In this document: positions 12,140 through 22,525 of the stretch, one piece after another
Layout of the letters: every line of letters starts with the position of its first letter
How positions within the stretch are numbered: the stretch's first letter is position 1
DNA from: Vicia villosa
Lineage: Eukaryota > Streptophyta > Magnoliopsida > Fabales > Fabaceae
Direction: 5' to 3'
Assembly: GCF_029867415.1 (NCBI RefSeq)
Contig: NW_026705213.1
Span: 310,001 to 374,000, forward strand
DNA: 64,000 bases
Program-made: the position numbers and the translations under genes
Notes under the pieces: generated by a model
What the model was told of the DNA's origin: nothing
Database searches by the model: none
What the model saw: the letters and a program-made list of their open reading frames with translations, nothing else

Positions 12140-12838
12140 ATGCTTCTTACCCTTTATGTCAACTAACTCGCAAGAGTGAGATGACTTTAGCTTAATTTTA
12201 TCTTCCTAAAAAATCTTGCTACAGTCCACTAAGTCATAAACCTCTGAATCCTCTGGTATCTAATGCCTTGCTTGATCTCATCACGAAGGCCATTCTCAAA
12301 TTTGACACATTTAGAAAACTCACTAGCTTCATCATTGTTGTAGTGAACATAGTACTTTGCCAACTCAATAAACTTTGCAGCATACTATGGTACTATCATA
12401 TTACCTTGAACCAGCTCCAGAAATTCAATTTATTTTTTGCCCTTAACATCCTCAGGGAAATACCTTCTCAGAAATTCTCTTTTGAATACAGCCCAAGTAT
12501 TTTCTATACCATCTGCATCCAGTTCAGCTATGGTTGCCATCCACCAGTCATTGGCTTCTTCAGACAGCATATGTGTGCCATACCTCACCTTGAGATTCTC
12601 AGCACACTTGATGACTCAGGAAAATCCTTTCGATCTCTTTAAGCCATTTCTGAGCACCTTCAGGATCATGCGTGCCTTTGAACAATGGAGGATTGTTCCT
12701 CTGAAAATTCCCCAGTTGCCTATCAGCAACAATCCCTGATCCTACAGCATTTCCTCCTAGCACACCAGCAATCATGCTCAGAGCCTCAGCGATAGCATCA
12801 TCATTTCTTCCTCCTCTTCCAGCCATTGTTCTGCTCAA
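12140..12838 (-). pseudogene. Gypsy 1 gag, broken
   Basis: The gag start is open at 12599-12838 (a MAGRGGRND-type N-terminus, then NNPPLFKGTHDPEGAQ and WLKEIERIF). Downstream, between 12140 and 12598, the capsid continues in shifting frames and has stop codons where gypsy 2 is open at 57200-57649. The order matches the Tekay-type gag. The capsid cannot be made as one protein from this copy. Confidence 0.85.
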
Positions 12839-12940
12839 ATCACAAACAATTCAGTCAGGACAAGAGTATCGATAAGTTAACTCTTACTAGTCGCATACAC
12901 AAGAAGAACTTACACCAAGACTCTGGTCACAACGACCGAC

Positions 12941-12955
12941 TATGCTTTGATACCA
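12941..12955 (-). other. Gypsy 1 primer-binding site (initiator tRNA-Met)
   Basis: On the minus strand TGGTATCAAAGC follows the 5' LTR after four spacer bases. It matches the 3' end of plant initiator tRNA-Met (TGGTATCAGAGC) with one difference. This fixes the orientation of the element. Confidence 0.88.
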
Positions 12956-14086
12956 CTATTGCAACACCCCTCTAATACCCCGCGGAAATTAACAAAATTT
13001 AAATCGGAGTAACATGCAAAAAGGGTGCCACAATTAATAAAGAGAAAACCTCATTCGTCATATGTCATGCATTCACCAAGAACATCTGATTTTAACTCAT
13101 GAACGTAAAAAACCATGTTTACACAGCAAAATTTAAAATCGTCAATCAACATCACATCGTTAATGTATCAGACTTCAAAACAAAATAAACAAATAAACAA
13201 ATAGAATTATCCTCTAAAACTCAAACGTCTTGTTCACAGTGTTACATCTATCAGAGCATGACACCGACGCTAACAACTAATCGACTTATGAGCTAATCCT
13301 CACCAAGTCAAGCCGCTATCCTCAATTTGAAAATGACAACAAGTAAGGGTGAGTCTCATCACAGTTAACAAATATTATTGCATCATGAACAACAATATAT
13401 CATAGTTATATCATTCACCCAATCCTTTCATATTCAGACACATCCTAGTCAGTCATTCACAATCATCAAGTCATTACATATCATATAATAATCATGTTAT
13501 AAAAGTCGTGCATATGTATGAAACTGACACAATGCATGTGGTACCAACATCATCAATGGGAAAACCCACCGACCGATCTAACCTCTTCAAGATACGGCCC
13601 TGCCAGTACAATTCCACACAATGGGAATTATATCCTTTACTGAATCCCCACATCATTAGGATTCATCCCTCAATACTGACTATGAATGCATGCAAACATA
13701 TATACAACATACTTTCATCATCATCATACTATGAGTAATATCATCTTATACTCACTTCATCATCATCGTCATTGATAACACGAAAATGTATCGTTTATTT
13801 GGCTTGATTTATATCAATTATTTCCTTATTTTATCTTAATTATGTTGTTTTATGTTGGTTTTATGCTGGTATTTCTATTGTTTCAGGTTTTACGCTCATA
13901 TTGAGACTATTTGTGAAAAGGAAAGAAATTGAGCTAAAATCACTACTATTTGTGCCTAAAAGATGGAAAAGAGGTACTGTAGTGAAGTGGAGGTGCAAAT
14001 GGAATGAATCAAATGTGAATGGTGAAAATACGATGGATCAAGTGTGGAAGCCCAGCCCACGAAGGAGCTGAAGCTCCCACTATGAA

Positions 14087-14262
14087 GAAGCTGAGACGCC
14101 CGTCTAAGGGCCCAATTGCATGGAGACGCCCGTCTCCAAAGTTCTAGGGCCACGTCATCAAAGGAGACGTCCGTCTCCCAAGCTCACCCACGTTCATAGG
14201 CCACATCACATGAAGGAGACGTCCGTCTCCAACAATCCAGCCACTTTGAGACCCACGTCTCA
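14087..14262 (+). promoter_or_regulatory. Palindrome cluster in the U3 region
   Basis: GGAGACGCCCGTCTCC at 14122-14137 and GGAGACGTCCGTCTCC at 14163-14178 and 14215-14230 are near-perfect inverted repeats. Related copies lie near 14092 and 14248. Spacing is about 30-52 bp. They sit 150-320 bp upstream of the TATA box, where enhancer-like elements of LTR promoters are found. The same cluster is kept in the 3' LTR (about 18975-19150). Confidence 0.6.
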
Positions 14263-14411
14263 AGACTCGTTCAAAGATAGTTTAAATTTGAAGGCCCACG
14301 TCTCCGTTCTATACTCCACCAACCAAGTCTTCCTATATTTTCTCAACTTCCCACTCCACTATCTCCACTACTTCTCACGTGATGCTGAATGTAACTTCCA
14401 TTGCCATTCAC

Positions 14412-14420
14412 TATATAAAG
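14412..14420 (+). promoter_or_regulatory. TATA box of the Athila-like LTR
   Basis: TATATAAAG lies downstream of the palindrome cluster in both LTRs (TATATAAAA in the 3' copy near 19300). Transcription would start about 30 bases further on, leaving a long R/U5 of about 1.1 kb. Position inferred from the motif only. Confidence 0.5.
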
Positions 14421-15587
14421 GGTCTTAGCATTCATTTGAAGGCATCCAAGTTTTAGGCGCGGAAGCGCTGTTCATAGTTTTAGGCATATATTATCACTTT
14501 GTAAAAGTGGTAGTTTCTCACATTGAGGAACTACCACACTATTAGTTTTAGGCCTACAATTTATGTACTCTTGGATCACAATCTTGCCGACATTATTTCA
14601 AAGCTTCATTCAAGATTCATATTTATTTCATTCAGGTTTATTATTTACTGCCCTTATATTATTTATTTGCATGATATATTATATGCCAATTAATATGCCT
14701 ATTATTATGAACCGAATCTATTTATGCATGTTTAACCATATTAATATGTCTGGCTAATTTATTTAGATGTCGGTATGTAAATTAATCTAACCAAAGGGAT
14801 CCGAAATAAATTGGCTTAATTATGTTTTATTAAACATCACTTGTTTTTGGTTTGTATGTCTAATTTAATTAGTAAGTCTTAAAACCAATAGAGCGAAAGT
14901 TTGAGGTTTTAAGACGGTCAAAGGTTAAAATCAATAGAGCGAAAGTTTGAGATCTTTAACTGGATAGTAGACATAGGACATTAGTTTTAAGGATGGCGAA
15001 AGCGTATTAAAACTAATTAGAACTTATTTATTTTCAAAAAGTGTTTTTACACCCGAGCGGGATGGCGAAAGCGTACGTTAGGGATATTAGCATGTTCCGA
15101 GTCAACAGAGCGAGAGTTTGAGATTAGGAGATTTAAGTAGATAACGACTTCATAAAACAAGCATTTTATTAACTATGTTATTTCCAAAAAGCGTTTCTAA
15201 ATCTGGTGGGATGGCGAAAGCGTACATTATGAGTTAGGATCGTAGTCTTAATCAACAGAGCGAGAGTTTGAGAGGAGGACTTTTAAATGACATAGTTAGT
15301 AAAGATCTTTGATTTAATTAGAATCTGGCCAATGGAACTTCGGATCACCTAAGTTAGACGAACTACATACCGATATCTGCGCATTTATATTTTATCTAGA
15401 TTTAAGATTTTAGTTTCCCCTTATTAAAAACTCAAATATCATTAGCCTTAGCTTTACATAGTAACTTTAGATAACGGTAGGTCGATTTATAGTCCCTGTG
15501 GATTCGATATCTTTTAAAACTACACGACACGACTGTGCACTTGCAGTTATCCCGACTAATAGACGCGCAAAGTCGCAATCAAGTTTT

Positions 15588-15605
15588 TGGCGCCGTTGCC
15601 GGGGA
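15588..15605 (+). other. Primer-binding site (tRNA-Asp)
   Basis: TGGCGCCGTTGCCGGGGA is the exact complement of the 3' end of plant tRNA-Asp and is the primer site characteristic of Athila-type elements. It lies six bases past the LTR. Confidence 0.9.
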
Positions 15606-15680
15606 CTATTCAAGTTGATATCGTAACTCGCTGTTACACCGTAGAGACTAAGGCATTTTTTTTCTTTTTCATTTACTACT

Positions 15681-17288
15681 ATGTATCACCCAAACTTTTT
15701 CTACAACTCCCAACAACAGTATTTCGAGGGATACCCAAAATCCCATAAATCCGACCTCGAAATACTGTTGGAAAATTTCAATGAGTCACAAACTCATTCT
15801 CACCCAAGTCACCTCTGTAACTCCCAATCTCAACATTTAGAGGAACCACAAGAAACCTACAATCCAAACCTCGAAACATTAATTGGGGATTACAATTCGA
15901 CACTAGCTTATCCTCAACTGAATTCCCTCTACAATCACCAATCCCAACATTTTGAGGAACCACAAGAATTTTCTAATCCCAACCATACATATCCTCAACC
16001 GAATTTCCTCTACGATCACCATAATCAATATTTTGAGGAGTCGCCAGAACCCCATAAATCCGACCTCGAAATGATAATGGAAAATTTTAATGAAACATCT
16101 ATGATGACAAGGAACTTTGTGGAAACACAGAGTGCGACGCTAACCTACTTCGAGGAACCACAAGAATCCTATAACTCTAACCTTGAAGCATCAATAGAGG
16201 ATTTCAATGCAACGCAAACTTATCATCAACCGAATTTCCTCTACGATCACCACGCCCAACATTTCGAGGAGTCGCAAGATTATTATAAATCCAACCTCGA
16301 AATCTTAATGGAGGAATTCATTGAAGCACAAACTCTCTCTAGGCTAGAATCTATGATGATGAAGCACTTTGAGGAAACACAAAATGCAACGCTAGCTCCC
16401 TTTGAAGAACCTCAAGAATCCCATAATTTTAACTTCGAAATATCAATGGAGGATTCCGACGAGACGCCAACTCACTCTAGATTAGAAGCCATGATGGAGC
16501 ACTTTGTAGAGTCACAAACCGTCCAAAACCAAGAGTTTATCAAACAAAGTATTCAAAACAATGAAACCCTTAGGCAACTGACCATTATGGTTGAATCCCT
16601 CGCGACTCACAACATGGCGTTAGATACTCAAATCGCCCAACTTGAACAAAAGCCACTAGGAGACTTACTTGAGGAGTATATTGGCACAACCATTAGTGAA
16701 GAAAAAATTGAAATGCCTGAGGAGAGTGATAATGAGATTGAGGAATGTGATTATGAGATTGAGGAGAGTGATAATGTAGTTGAAGAGATTTCTAGTGAGA
16801 AAAGAGTGGATATTGAGAAAAATCCACCAACACCATCTGAAGGGGAGGTTGTAGAAGAGGTAGAGAGGGAAACACCCATTGTTATTCCTCATCCTTATAC
16901 CCCACCGATTTCTTTCCCGCAAACCTATTGTTATTCCAAATCCATAATGTATGTGAAGGTATTGGAAAATATCCACACTAATGCACCCTTATTTGAAGCC
17001 CTGCATAAAAAGAGAAATTTAGACGACCATGAAACTAAGGATATCATTAGTGATAAAAGGGTAAGGTTAGCCTTTGAGGTGGTGAATAATATCACTGAGC
17101 CCGAACTTGAAAAGCTGATACTTAGGATCGATCCAGAACCGCCACCACGAGTTCAAAAGAATGAACCACCCCACAGAAGAAAGAAAAGAAAAGGTGAGGG
17201 ATATGTGAGATGGCTTGATAAGTGGCCATGGAAAACGAGGTTTGCTAAAAGTTCAACCAAGGAGTCATTCTCGAGAGAACCACCTTGA
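15681..17288 (+). CDS. Gag-related repetitive acidic ORF of the Athila-like element
   Basis: An intact 535-residue frame, the only one in the element. Roughly residues 1-285 are built from degenerate 35-40 residue repeats sharing the pattern PNFLYDHH, then QHFEES or QHFEEPQE, then a KSNLEILMEEF-like segment. About 285-320 is a coiled-coil-like stretch (NNETLRQLTIMVESLATHN) resembling the C-terminal part of Athila gag. About 330-385 is very acidic. Then comes a block (VKVLENIHTNAPLFEALHKK, RNLDDHE) like the sequence before Athila protease, and a basic C-terminus. There is no zinc knuckle, DTG or RT motif. I infer a gag-derived protein kept open in a young element; a role in packaging is possible but unproven. 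Confidence 0.7.
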   Translation: MYHPNFFYNSQQQYFEGYPKSHKSDLEILLENFNESQTHSHPSHLCNSQSQHLEEPQETYNPNLETLIGDYNSTLAYPQLNSLYNHQSQHFEEPQEFSNPNHTYPQPNFLYDHHNQYFEESPEPHKSDLEMIMENFNETSMMTRNFVETQSATLTYFEEPQESYNSNLEASIEDFNATQTYHQPNFLYDHHAQHFEESQDYYKSNLEILMEEFIEAQTLSRLESMMMKHFEETQNATLAPFEEPQESHNFNFEISMEDSDETPTHSRLEAMMEHFVESQTVQNQEFIKQSIQNNETLRQLTIMVESLATHNMALDTQIAQLEQKPLGDLLEEYIGTTISEEKIEMPEESDNEIEECDYEIEESDNVVEEISSEKRVDIEKNPPTPSEGEVVEEVERETPIVIPHPYTPPISFPQTYCYSKSIMYVKVLENIHTNAPLFEALHKKRNLDDHETKDIISDKRVRLAFEVVNNITEPELEKLILRIDPEPPPRVQKNEPPHRRKKRKGEGYVRWLDKWPWKTRFAKSSTKESFSREPP

Positions 17289-18660
17289 GTGCTTGCACTC
17301 TTAAGCCGTCGAGCTATTGACGTTAAACAAAGCGCTGCATGGGAGGCAACCCACGAGCTTTCAATTTAATGTTTTCCTTTTATTTTTTGAATTTGCAGAT
17401 AATAAAGATATGGATCGCTTGTCACGTCTCGACCATATCTAGGCGAAAAATCTATAGACGATCATCTCAAAGATGAATGGGTCTCCACGCACATTCCTAC
17501 GAGTGTTGCTGCTGGTGGTGACACCATTGATGAGCATGATAAGAGAAGATATTTCCTCCGGACGCGGAGCAGATTTGGTTGTGATAGCCCGCCGGTAGCA
17601 TCCATATAGGTTCTGTCTTTTCTTCTCCACCTTGGATCGAAACATTGAGGACAATGTTTGGTTTAAGTGTGGGGGAGAAGCTTTACCGCTTTCATTTGTT
17701 ACTTTATTGTTTTCTAGTTATGTTGTCAAGTCTTTATATGTGATTTTCTGTTGTTATCGAATTTCCCAAAAATTTGAAAATTTTAACCTCCAACGAAAAT
17801 TTGAATTTAGAAGCATGGCATACACACTCTGAAAGTACAGAGGTTGTCCTACTTTAGGCTTTGTTAGAAAGACTTGGAGATGTTTCAACAACATCGATAC
17901 CGTCCTGACACCCTAAACCCCCTAATTATGTAATATCAATTTGGATCCCCATTATGTCGAGACCTTAGGCTCAAGTTTTCAAAGTAGCTCTTAAGTAGTT
18001 TATATTAGCAGTCGGCACCATCTTAAGCACAAACTACGTAGGGAGTCGATGAATATAAGTGAATGATCCTGTTTTTTATAAATAAATGTTTAGATTGAAA
18101 AATAACCTTCTAAGTTAGGTGACCCTCACACGGTCATTTAGCCCAACGGTTGTTAAGCCAATAAGGATTTAATATTTAGCACCCACTGTTGGTTGGCCTA
18201 GAGGTCACTGGTACTGGGCTTGGTAGGGTGGATTACTGTCCGATCCCCCGCAACCGCAGTTGGGAAAGATGGGGCTTCGCCATTTAAAAAACCAGAACCC
18301 CGTGCTAAAGAAAAGAAAAGGATCATAGTCACTAACCGATTTCCCCTACTATGTGAGTGTACGGATAACGGGCTTAATGTGATTGCGCTTGAATGAAAAG
18401 GAGCGAAAGAAAAAACGAGAGATATAGGTTGAGTTATAATGGCATGATTCGAATTGGTTTGTATAAGGAGGGAGTTTTTGAACATTGTGTCGTTACGGTA
18501 TCCTTGGTGTTGATATCTATTTCCTATCGATGTAACATTTGCCTAACATAAATATGATTAGGAGTCGTGTCATGCCCTTGTTTCGAATCGAGCTTAATTA
18601 TTTCTTTTACCGTGTGGTTGATTGCTTGAGGACAAGCAATGGTTTAAGTGTGGGGATATT
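17289..18660 (+). other. Internal remnant with two polypurine-like tracts
   Basis: After the ORF, TTGACGTTAAACAAAGCGC and GGGAGGCAACCCACGAG (17316-17358) resemble the sequence found at the 3' end of Athila polyproteins, so the polymerase region seems to have been lost before this point. GGTTTAAGTGTGGGGGAG at 17660-17677 and GGTTTAAGTGTGGGGATA at 18641-18658 are two similar purine-rich tracts; the second abuts the 3' LTR and is the polypurine tract. No coding frame is convincing between them. Confidence 0.65.
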
Positions 18661-19990
18661 TGATAACACGAAAATGTATCGTTTATTTGGCTCGATTTAT
18701 ATCAATTATTTCCTTATTTTATCTTAATTATGTTGTTTTATGTTGGTTTTATGCTGGTATTTCTATTGTTTCAGGTTTTACGCTCATATTGAGACTATTT
18801 GTGAAAAGGAAAGAAAGTGAGCTAAAATCACTACTATTTGTGCCTAAAAGATGGAAAAGAGGTACTGTAGTGAAGTGGAGGTGCAAATGGAATGAATCAA
18901 ATGTGAAGGGTGAAAATACGATGGATCAAGTGTGGAAGCCCAGCCCACGAAGGAGCTGAAGCTCCCACTATGAAGAAGCTGAGACGCCCGTCTAAGGGCC
19001 CAATTGCATGGAGACGCCCGTCTCCAAAGTTCTAGGGCCACGTCATCAAAGGAGACGTCCGTCTCCCAAGCTCACCCACGTTCATAGGCCACATCACATG
19101 AAGGAGACGTCCGTCTCCAACAATCCAGCCACTTTGAGACCCACGTCTCAAGACTCGTTCAAAGATAGTTTAAATTTGAAGGCCCACGTCTCCGTTCTAT
19201 ACTCCACCAACCAAGTCTTCCTATATTTTCTCAACTTCCCACTCCACTATCTCCACTACTTCTCACGTGATGCTGAATGTAACTTCCATTGCCATTCACT
19301 ATATAAAAGGTCTTAGCATTCATTTGAAGGCATCCAAGTTTTAGGCGCGGAAGCGCTGTTCATAGTTTTAGGCATATATTATCACTTTGTAAAAGTGGTA
19401 GTTTCTCACATTGAGGAACTACCACACTATTAGTTTTAGGCCTACAATTTATGTACTCTTGGATCACAATCTTGCCGACATTATTTCAAAGCTTCATTCA
19501 AGATTCATATTTATTTCATTCAGGTTTATTATTTACTGCCCTTATATTATTTATTTGCATGATATATTATATGTCAATTAATATGCCTATTATTATGAAC
19601 CGAATCTAAATCTGGTGGGATGGCGAAAGCGTACATTATGAGTTAGGATCGTAGTCTTAATCAACAGAGCGAGAGTTTGAGAGGAGGACTTTTAAATGTC
19701 ATAGTTAGTAAAGATCTTTGATTTAATTAGAATCTGGCCAATGGAACTTCGGATCACCTAAGTTAGACAAACTACATACCGATATCTGCGCATTTATATT
19801 TTATCTAGATTTAAGATTTTAGTTTCCCCTTATTAAAAACTCAAATATCATTAGCCTTAGCTTTACATAGTAACTTTAGATAACGGTAGGTCGATTTATA
19901 GTCCCTGTGGATTCGATATCTTTTAAAACTACACGACACGACTGTGCACTTGCAGTTATCCCGACTAATAGACACGCAAAGTCGCGATCA
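18661..19990 (+). repeat. Athila-like element 3' LTR, internally deleted (1330 bp)
   Basis: Matches the 5' LTR except that bases equivalent to 14721-15199 are missing: exactly 479 bp, the whole length difference. The deletion ends share TCTA. The lost block held most of the alternating GGCGAAAGCGTA and AGAGCGA-type repeats. Confidence 0.9.
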
Positions 19991-20190
19991 GTCATCATTA
20001 TCACTAACAAGCATGTTCATATATACATTAACATCATTCTATAAAATCATATATCAATAATTCATACAGATTATTTCATTCGGCTTATCATAGTTTAAAC
20101 ATCATTTAAAATAGATCATCAGTTCAAAAGTTACGCGTCGTCAAGCTTTCGAAATTCATAACACAGCAAAATTCTGCATCTCACGCTGGC

Positions 20191-20407
20191 CATACGCGTA
20201 CCAACAGGGCCAGAAATTCACAAAAACACGCACCATACGCGTATGAGCAGAATTAGTTTCCCACACAACACACACGCATACGCGTACCAGTAAGCCATAC
20301 GCGTATCAGCCCGACACCATACGTGTATCATACGCGTATGAGTAGAAGGTGCATTCTGATGCACAGTTGGGGAGCGTATCATACGCGTACCACCCCCCAT
20401 ACGTGAA
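20191..20407 (-). repeat. CATACGCGTA motif cluster in gypsy 1 5' LTR
   Basis: Eight copies of CATACGCGTA or one-base variants lie near 20191, 20233, 20277, 20296, 20318, 20329, 20380 and 20398. The core TACGCGTA is self-complementary and CpG-rich. The 3' LTR has the same cluster at 3550-3780 but with more CpG-to-TpG-type changes. It may be a regulatory repeat of the LTR; no protein is known to me that binds it. Confidence 0.6.
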
Positions 20408-21047
20408 TGGACAGCAGTTCCAAAAACCTGCAACTTACCCATTCGTCTTCTTTGCGAATCCATTCGTTTCAGCCTGCCATTTGGGTCTCAAAACAGAAAT
20501 TCCTCATTCTAAACAGCATATGATTCATCCAACATCAATACTACATAGCCGTATACTCGATTTTACTCACCACAACCTAAATCTACTCAGTTATTAGGGA
20601 TTAACAGTCATAATTTTCAACCGAAATGATGAACACAAACAGTAAAAATCAGAATAGAGAATCTATTGATATAAACGATACTCCTAATCAACATCATCAT
20701 CCATAATACGATAATAGAGATTAAATGGAGATTCCCCCTTACCTTATCCAAAAGTTCTTGATTGGTCTCTCCCTTTTCAATTCTCTTATAGTTCTTCATG
20801 TTCCAAAACTTCAGCCTCTATTTTCACGTTCTTCCCTTTCTTTCCCAATTCCAATTATTTTATGAAAAATAATATTAAAAATTAGTAAAAGCTTTACTAC
20901 ACCACACCCCCTCTTTTACTAATCTCCCACATGGCCCAAATGACATAAACCATCCTCTTTTCTATTATTTTCACAAAATCCTTAATAGTTCTAATTATTA
21001 ATTCAATATTCAAATTAAATTAAAATTAAAATTATACGGGTGTTATA

Positions 21048-21391
21048 GTTACGACATTCTAAAAAATCAATTGAGAGTGCCTTTTAATCTAAACTCGACA
21101 TTCAGCCCAACAATGGTGAAAATAAGCCCCAAATACAACTAGAGGTGAGTCTTCTAGAGTTGCCAGATTTGGAAGAGGCAGAGGTCGAAACTCACGTGGT
21201 AGATCTAGAATAGACGCAAATGGCGGAAGATGGAATGAAGCATCAAACAAATGGTGCAAAATTTGTAGCAGCGACACTCATGAAGAGAAGGACTGTTGGA
21301 ATAAAGGCAAACCACAGTGCCACAATTGCAAGAGATTCGGGCACCTTCAAAAGGATTGTCGTCTTGCAAATCAGCCACATGCTTCATAGGA
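21048..21391 (+). pseudogene. Copia 1 gag C-terminus with zinc knuckles
   Basis: The gag frame resumes after the gypsy insertion as RHSKKSIESAF and meets a TAA. In another frame it has an RG-rich stretch (FGRGRGRNSRGRSR) and two CCHC-type knuckles, CKICSSDTHEEKDC and CHNCKRFGHLQKDC. The knuckles bind the packaged RNA in live elements. At least one stop and one frameshift separate this part from the capsid and from the protease. Confidence 0.8.
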
Positions 21392-22525
21392 GAATCTGAT
21401 GAAGGAAATTTGTTTTTTGCTTGTCAAAAAGCATTGCATGAAGAAGGTAAAAATGTTTGGTATTTGGACAGCGGTTGTAGCAACCATATGACCGGACAAA
21501 AGGAAGCATTTATAATGATTTATTCTTCATTCCGCTCGAAAGTTAAATTGGGCAATGGAGAACATGTCGAAGTGAAAGGGAAAGGAAGCATTGAAGTCAC
21601 CACGAAGCAAGGCAGCAAAGGCATACATGACACACTTTATGTGCCAGAATTAGACGAAAATTTGCTTAGCATTGGACAACTTCTGGAGCACGGCTATTCT
21701 CTAAATTTTGAGTATAGAAAGTTCAGAATTTTTGACTCAGAAAGAAGAAGTGTTGTCATTGTGAAGATGACTAGCAATAGGAGTTTTCCACTATCTTTAA
21801 ACTATGAGAAAAATGTAATGATGATGGCCAGAGAAGAGAATGACTCGTGTTTATGGCACAAGAGACTTGAACATTTGAATTACAAAAGTCTCAAGTTACT
21901 CTTTCAAAAGAAGATGGTGTATGGGTTGCCAAGAGTCGAAGAAAAATATGGTGTGTGTGAAGGATGTGTCCTTGGCAAACACCACCGGCAACCATTTCCA
22001 AAGGAAAGTGCATGGAGAGCCAAAAAAGTGTTGGAACTTGTACACACAGATGTGTCTGGTCCTATGAATACTTTGTCTCATGGAAAAAACAGGTACTTTA
22101 TCTTGTTTATTTACGACTTTACCTGCATGACTTGGGTATATTTCATGACACAAAAATCTGAAGCCTTTGTAATCTTTAAGAAATTTAAAGCATTAGTTGA
22201 AAAACAAAGTGGCAGATTTATAAAGATGTTGAGAAGTGATCGAGGAAAGGAGTACACCTCAAATCAGTTTCACAAATTTTGTGAAGATGAAGGTGTTGAA
22301 AGACAACTCACTAGTGAGTATACACCTCAGCAAAATGGTGTATCTGAAAGAAAGAACCAAATTGTGATGGAGATGGCGAAATCTATGCTACTTGAGAAAG
22401 GTTTATCTAAAACCTTTTGGCCCGAGGCCGTTAACACTGTTGTGTATTTGATGAACAGGTGTCCAACAAAGGCCGTGTGGAAGATACTCCATTTGAAGCC
22501 TGGAGTGGAAGAACACTGTCGGTGA
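21317..22525 (+). pseudogene. Copia 1 protease and integrase
   Basis: 402-residue frame. Protease motif WYLDSGCSNHMTG has Asp51. Integrase zinc domain: His181, His186, Cys214, Cys217. The catalytic triad is complete: Asp245 (HTDVSGPM), Asp308 (RSDRGKEY) and Glu344 (NGVSERKN). The frame is lost near 22480 by a shift; the integrase continues in the next frame as DTPFEAWSG and FGCVCYAQIPKQKR. The first 30 residues overlap the gag knuckles in another frame, so the true start lies upstream in the polyprotein. Confidence 0.9.

Larger units (their letters stand above)
13773..15581 (+). repeat. Athila-like element 5' LTR (1809 bp)
   Basis: Full-length LTR. It holds a cluster of GGAGACGNCCGTCTCC palindromes (14087-14262), a TATA box at 14412-14420 and, further downstream, alternating short repeats (14888-15275). 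It ends four bases after AGTCGC at 15581, seven bases before the primer site. Confidence 0.9.
13773..19990 (+). mobile_element. Non-autonomous Athila-like LTR element
   Basis: LTRs 13773-15581 and 18661-19990 run from TGATAACACG to AATCA/GATCA. The TSD GTCAT is perfect (13768-13772, 19991-19995). A tRNA-Asp primer site is at 15588-15605 and a polypurine tract ends at 18660. The internal 3.1 kb has one intact 535-codon ORF and no protease, RT, RNase H or integrase. A stretch after the ORF has the sequence style seen at the 3' end of Athila polyproteins. The two LTRs share about 99.3% of aligned bases (nine differences counted by eye), so the insertion is recent. It must rely on another element's enzymes. 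Confidence 0.88.
2555..21047 (-). mobile_element. Ty3/gypsy chromovirus 1 (Tekay/Del-like)
   Basis: LTRs at 2555-4424 and 12960-21047 begin TGTAACACCC (TGCAACACCC on the right) and end GGGTGTTACA (GGGTGTTATA on the right), with a perfect 5-bp TSD GTTAC. The element reads on the minus strand: initiator-Met primer site at 12941-12955, then gag, zinc knuckles, protease, RT, RNase H, integrase with a C-terminal chromodomain-like tail, and polypurine tract at 4425-4437. This order and the tail are typical of chromoviruses of the Tekay/Del lineage. The two LTRs differ clearly at many positions, so it is older than the elements nested in it. Stops and frameshifts make it non-autonomous. Confidence 0.9.
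12960..21047 (-). repeat. Gypsy 1 5' LTR, split by a nested element
   Basis: The LTR parts are 12960-13772 and 19991-21047, about 1865 bp once the insertion and its duplicated GTCAT are removed, against 1870 bp for the 3' LTR. It starts TGCAACACCC beside the primer site and ends GGGTGTTATA next to the TSD GTTAC. Both ends are slightly mutated. Confidence 0.9.

Noticed and set aside
10745..12166. Plus-strand open frames over 10745-12166
   Set aside because: They are antisense to the well-supported gypsy gag-pol frame.
14120..14428. 102-codon frame duplicated at 19008
   Set aside because: It is LTR sequence spanning the palindromes and the TATA box. The duplication is that of the LTR.
15681..17288. 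Host gene for a 535-residue protein
   Set aside because: It lies between a primer-binding site and a polypurine tract inside LTRs with a perfect TSD, so it belongs to the element.
18206..18485. Minus-strand 95-codon frame in the Athila-like element
   Set aside because: No domain, antisense to the element and in a region otherwise non-coding.
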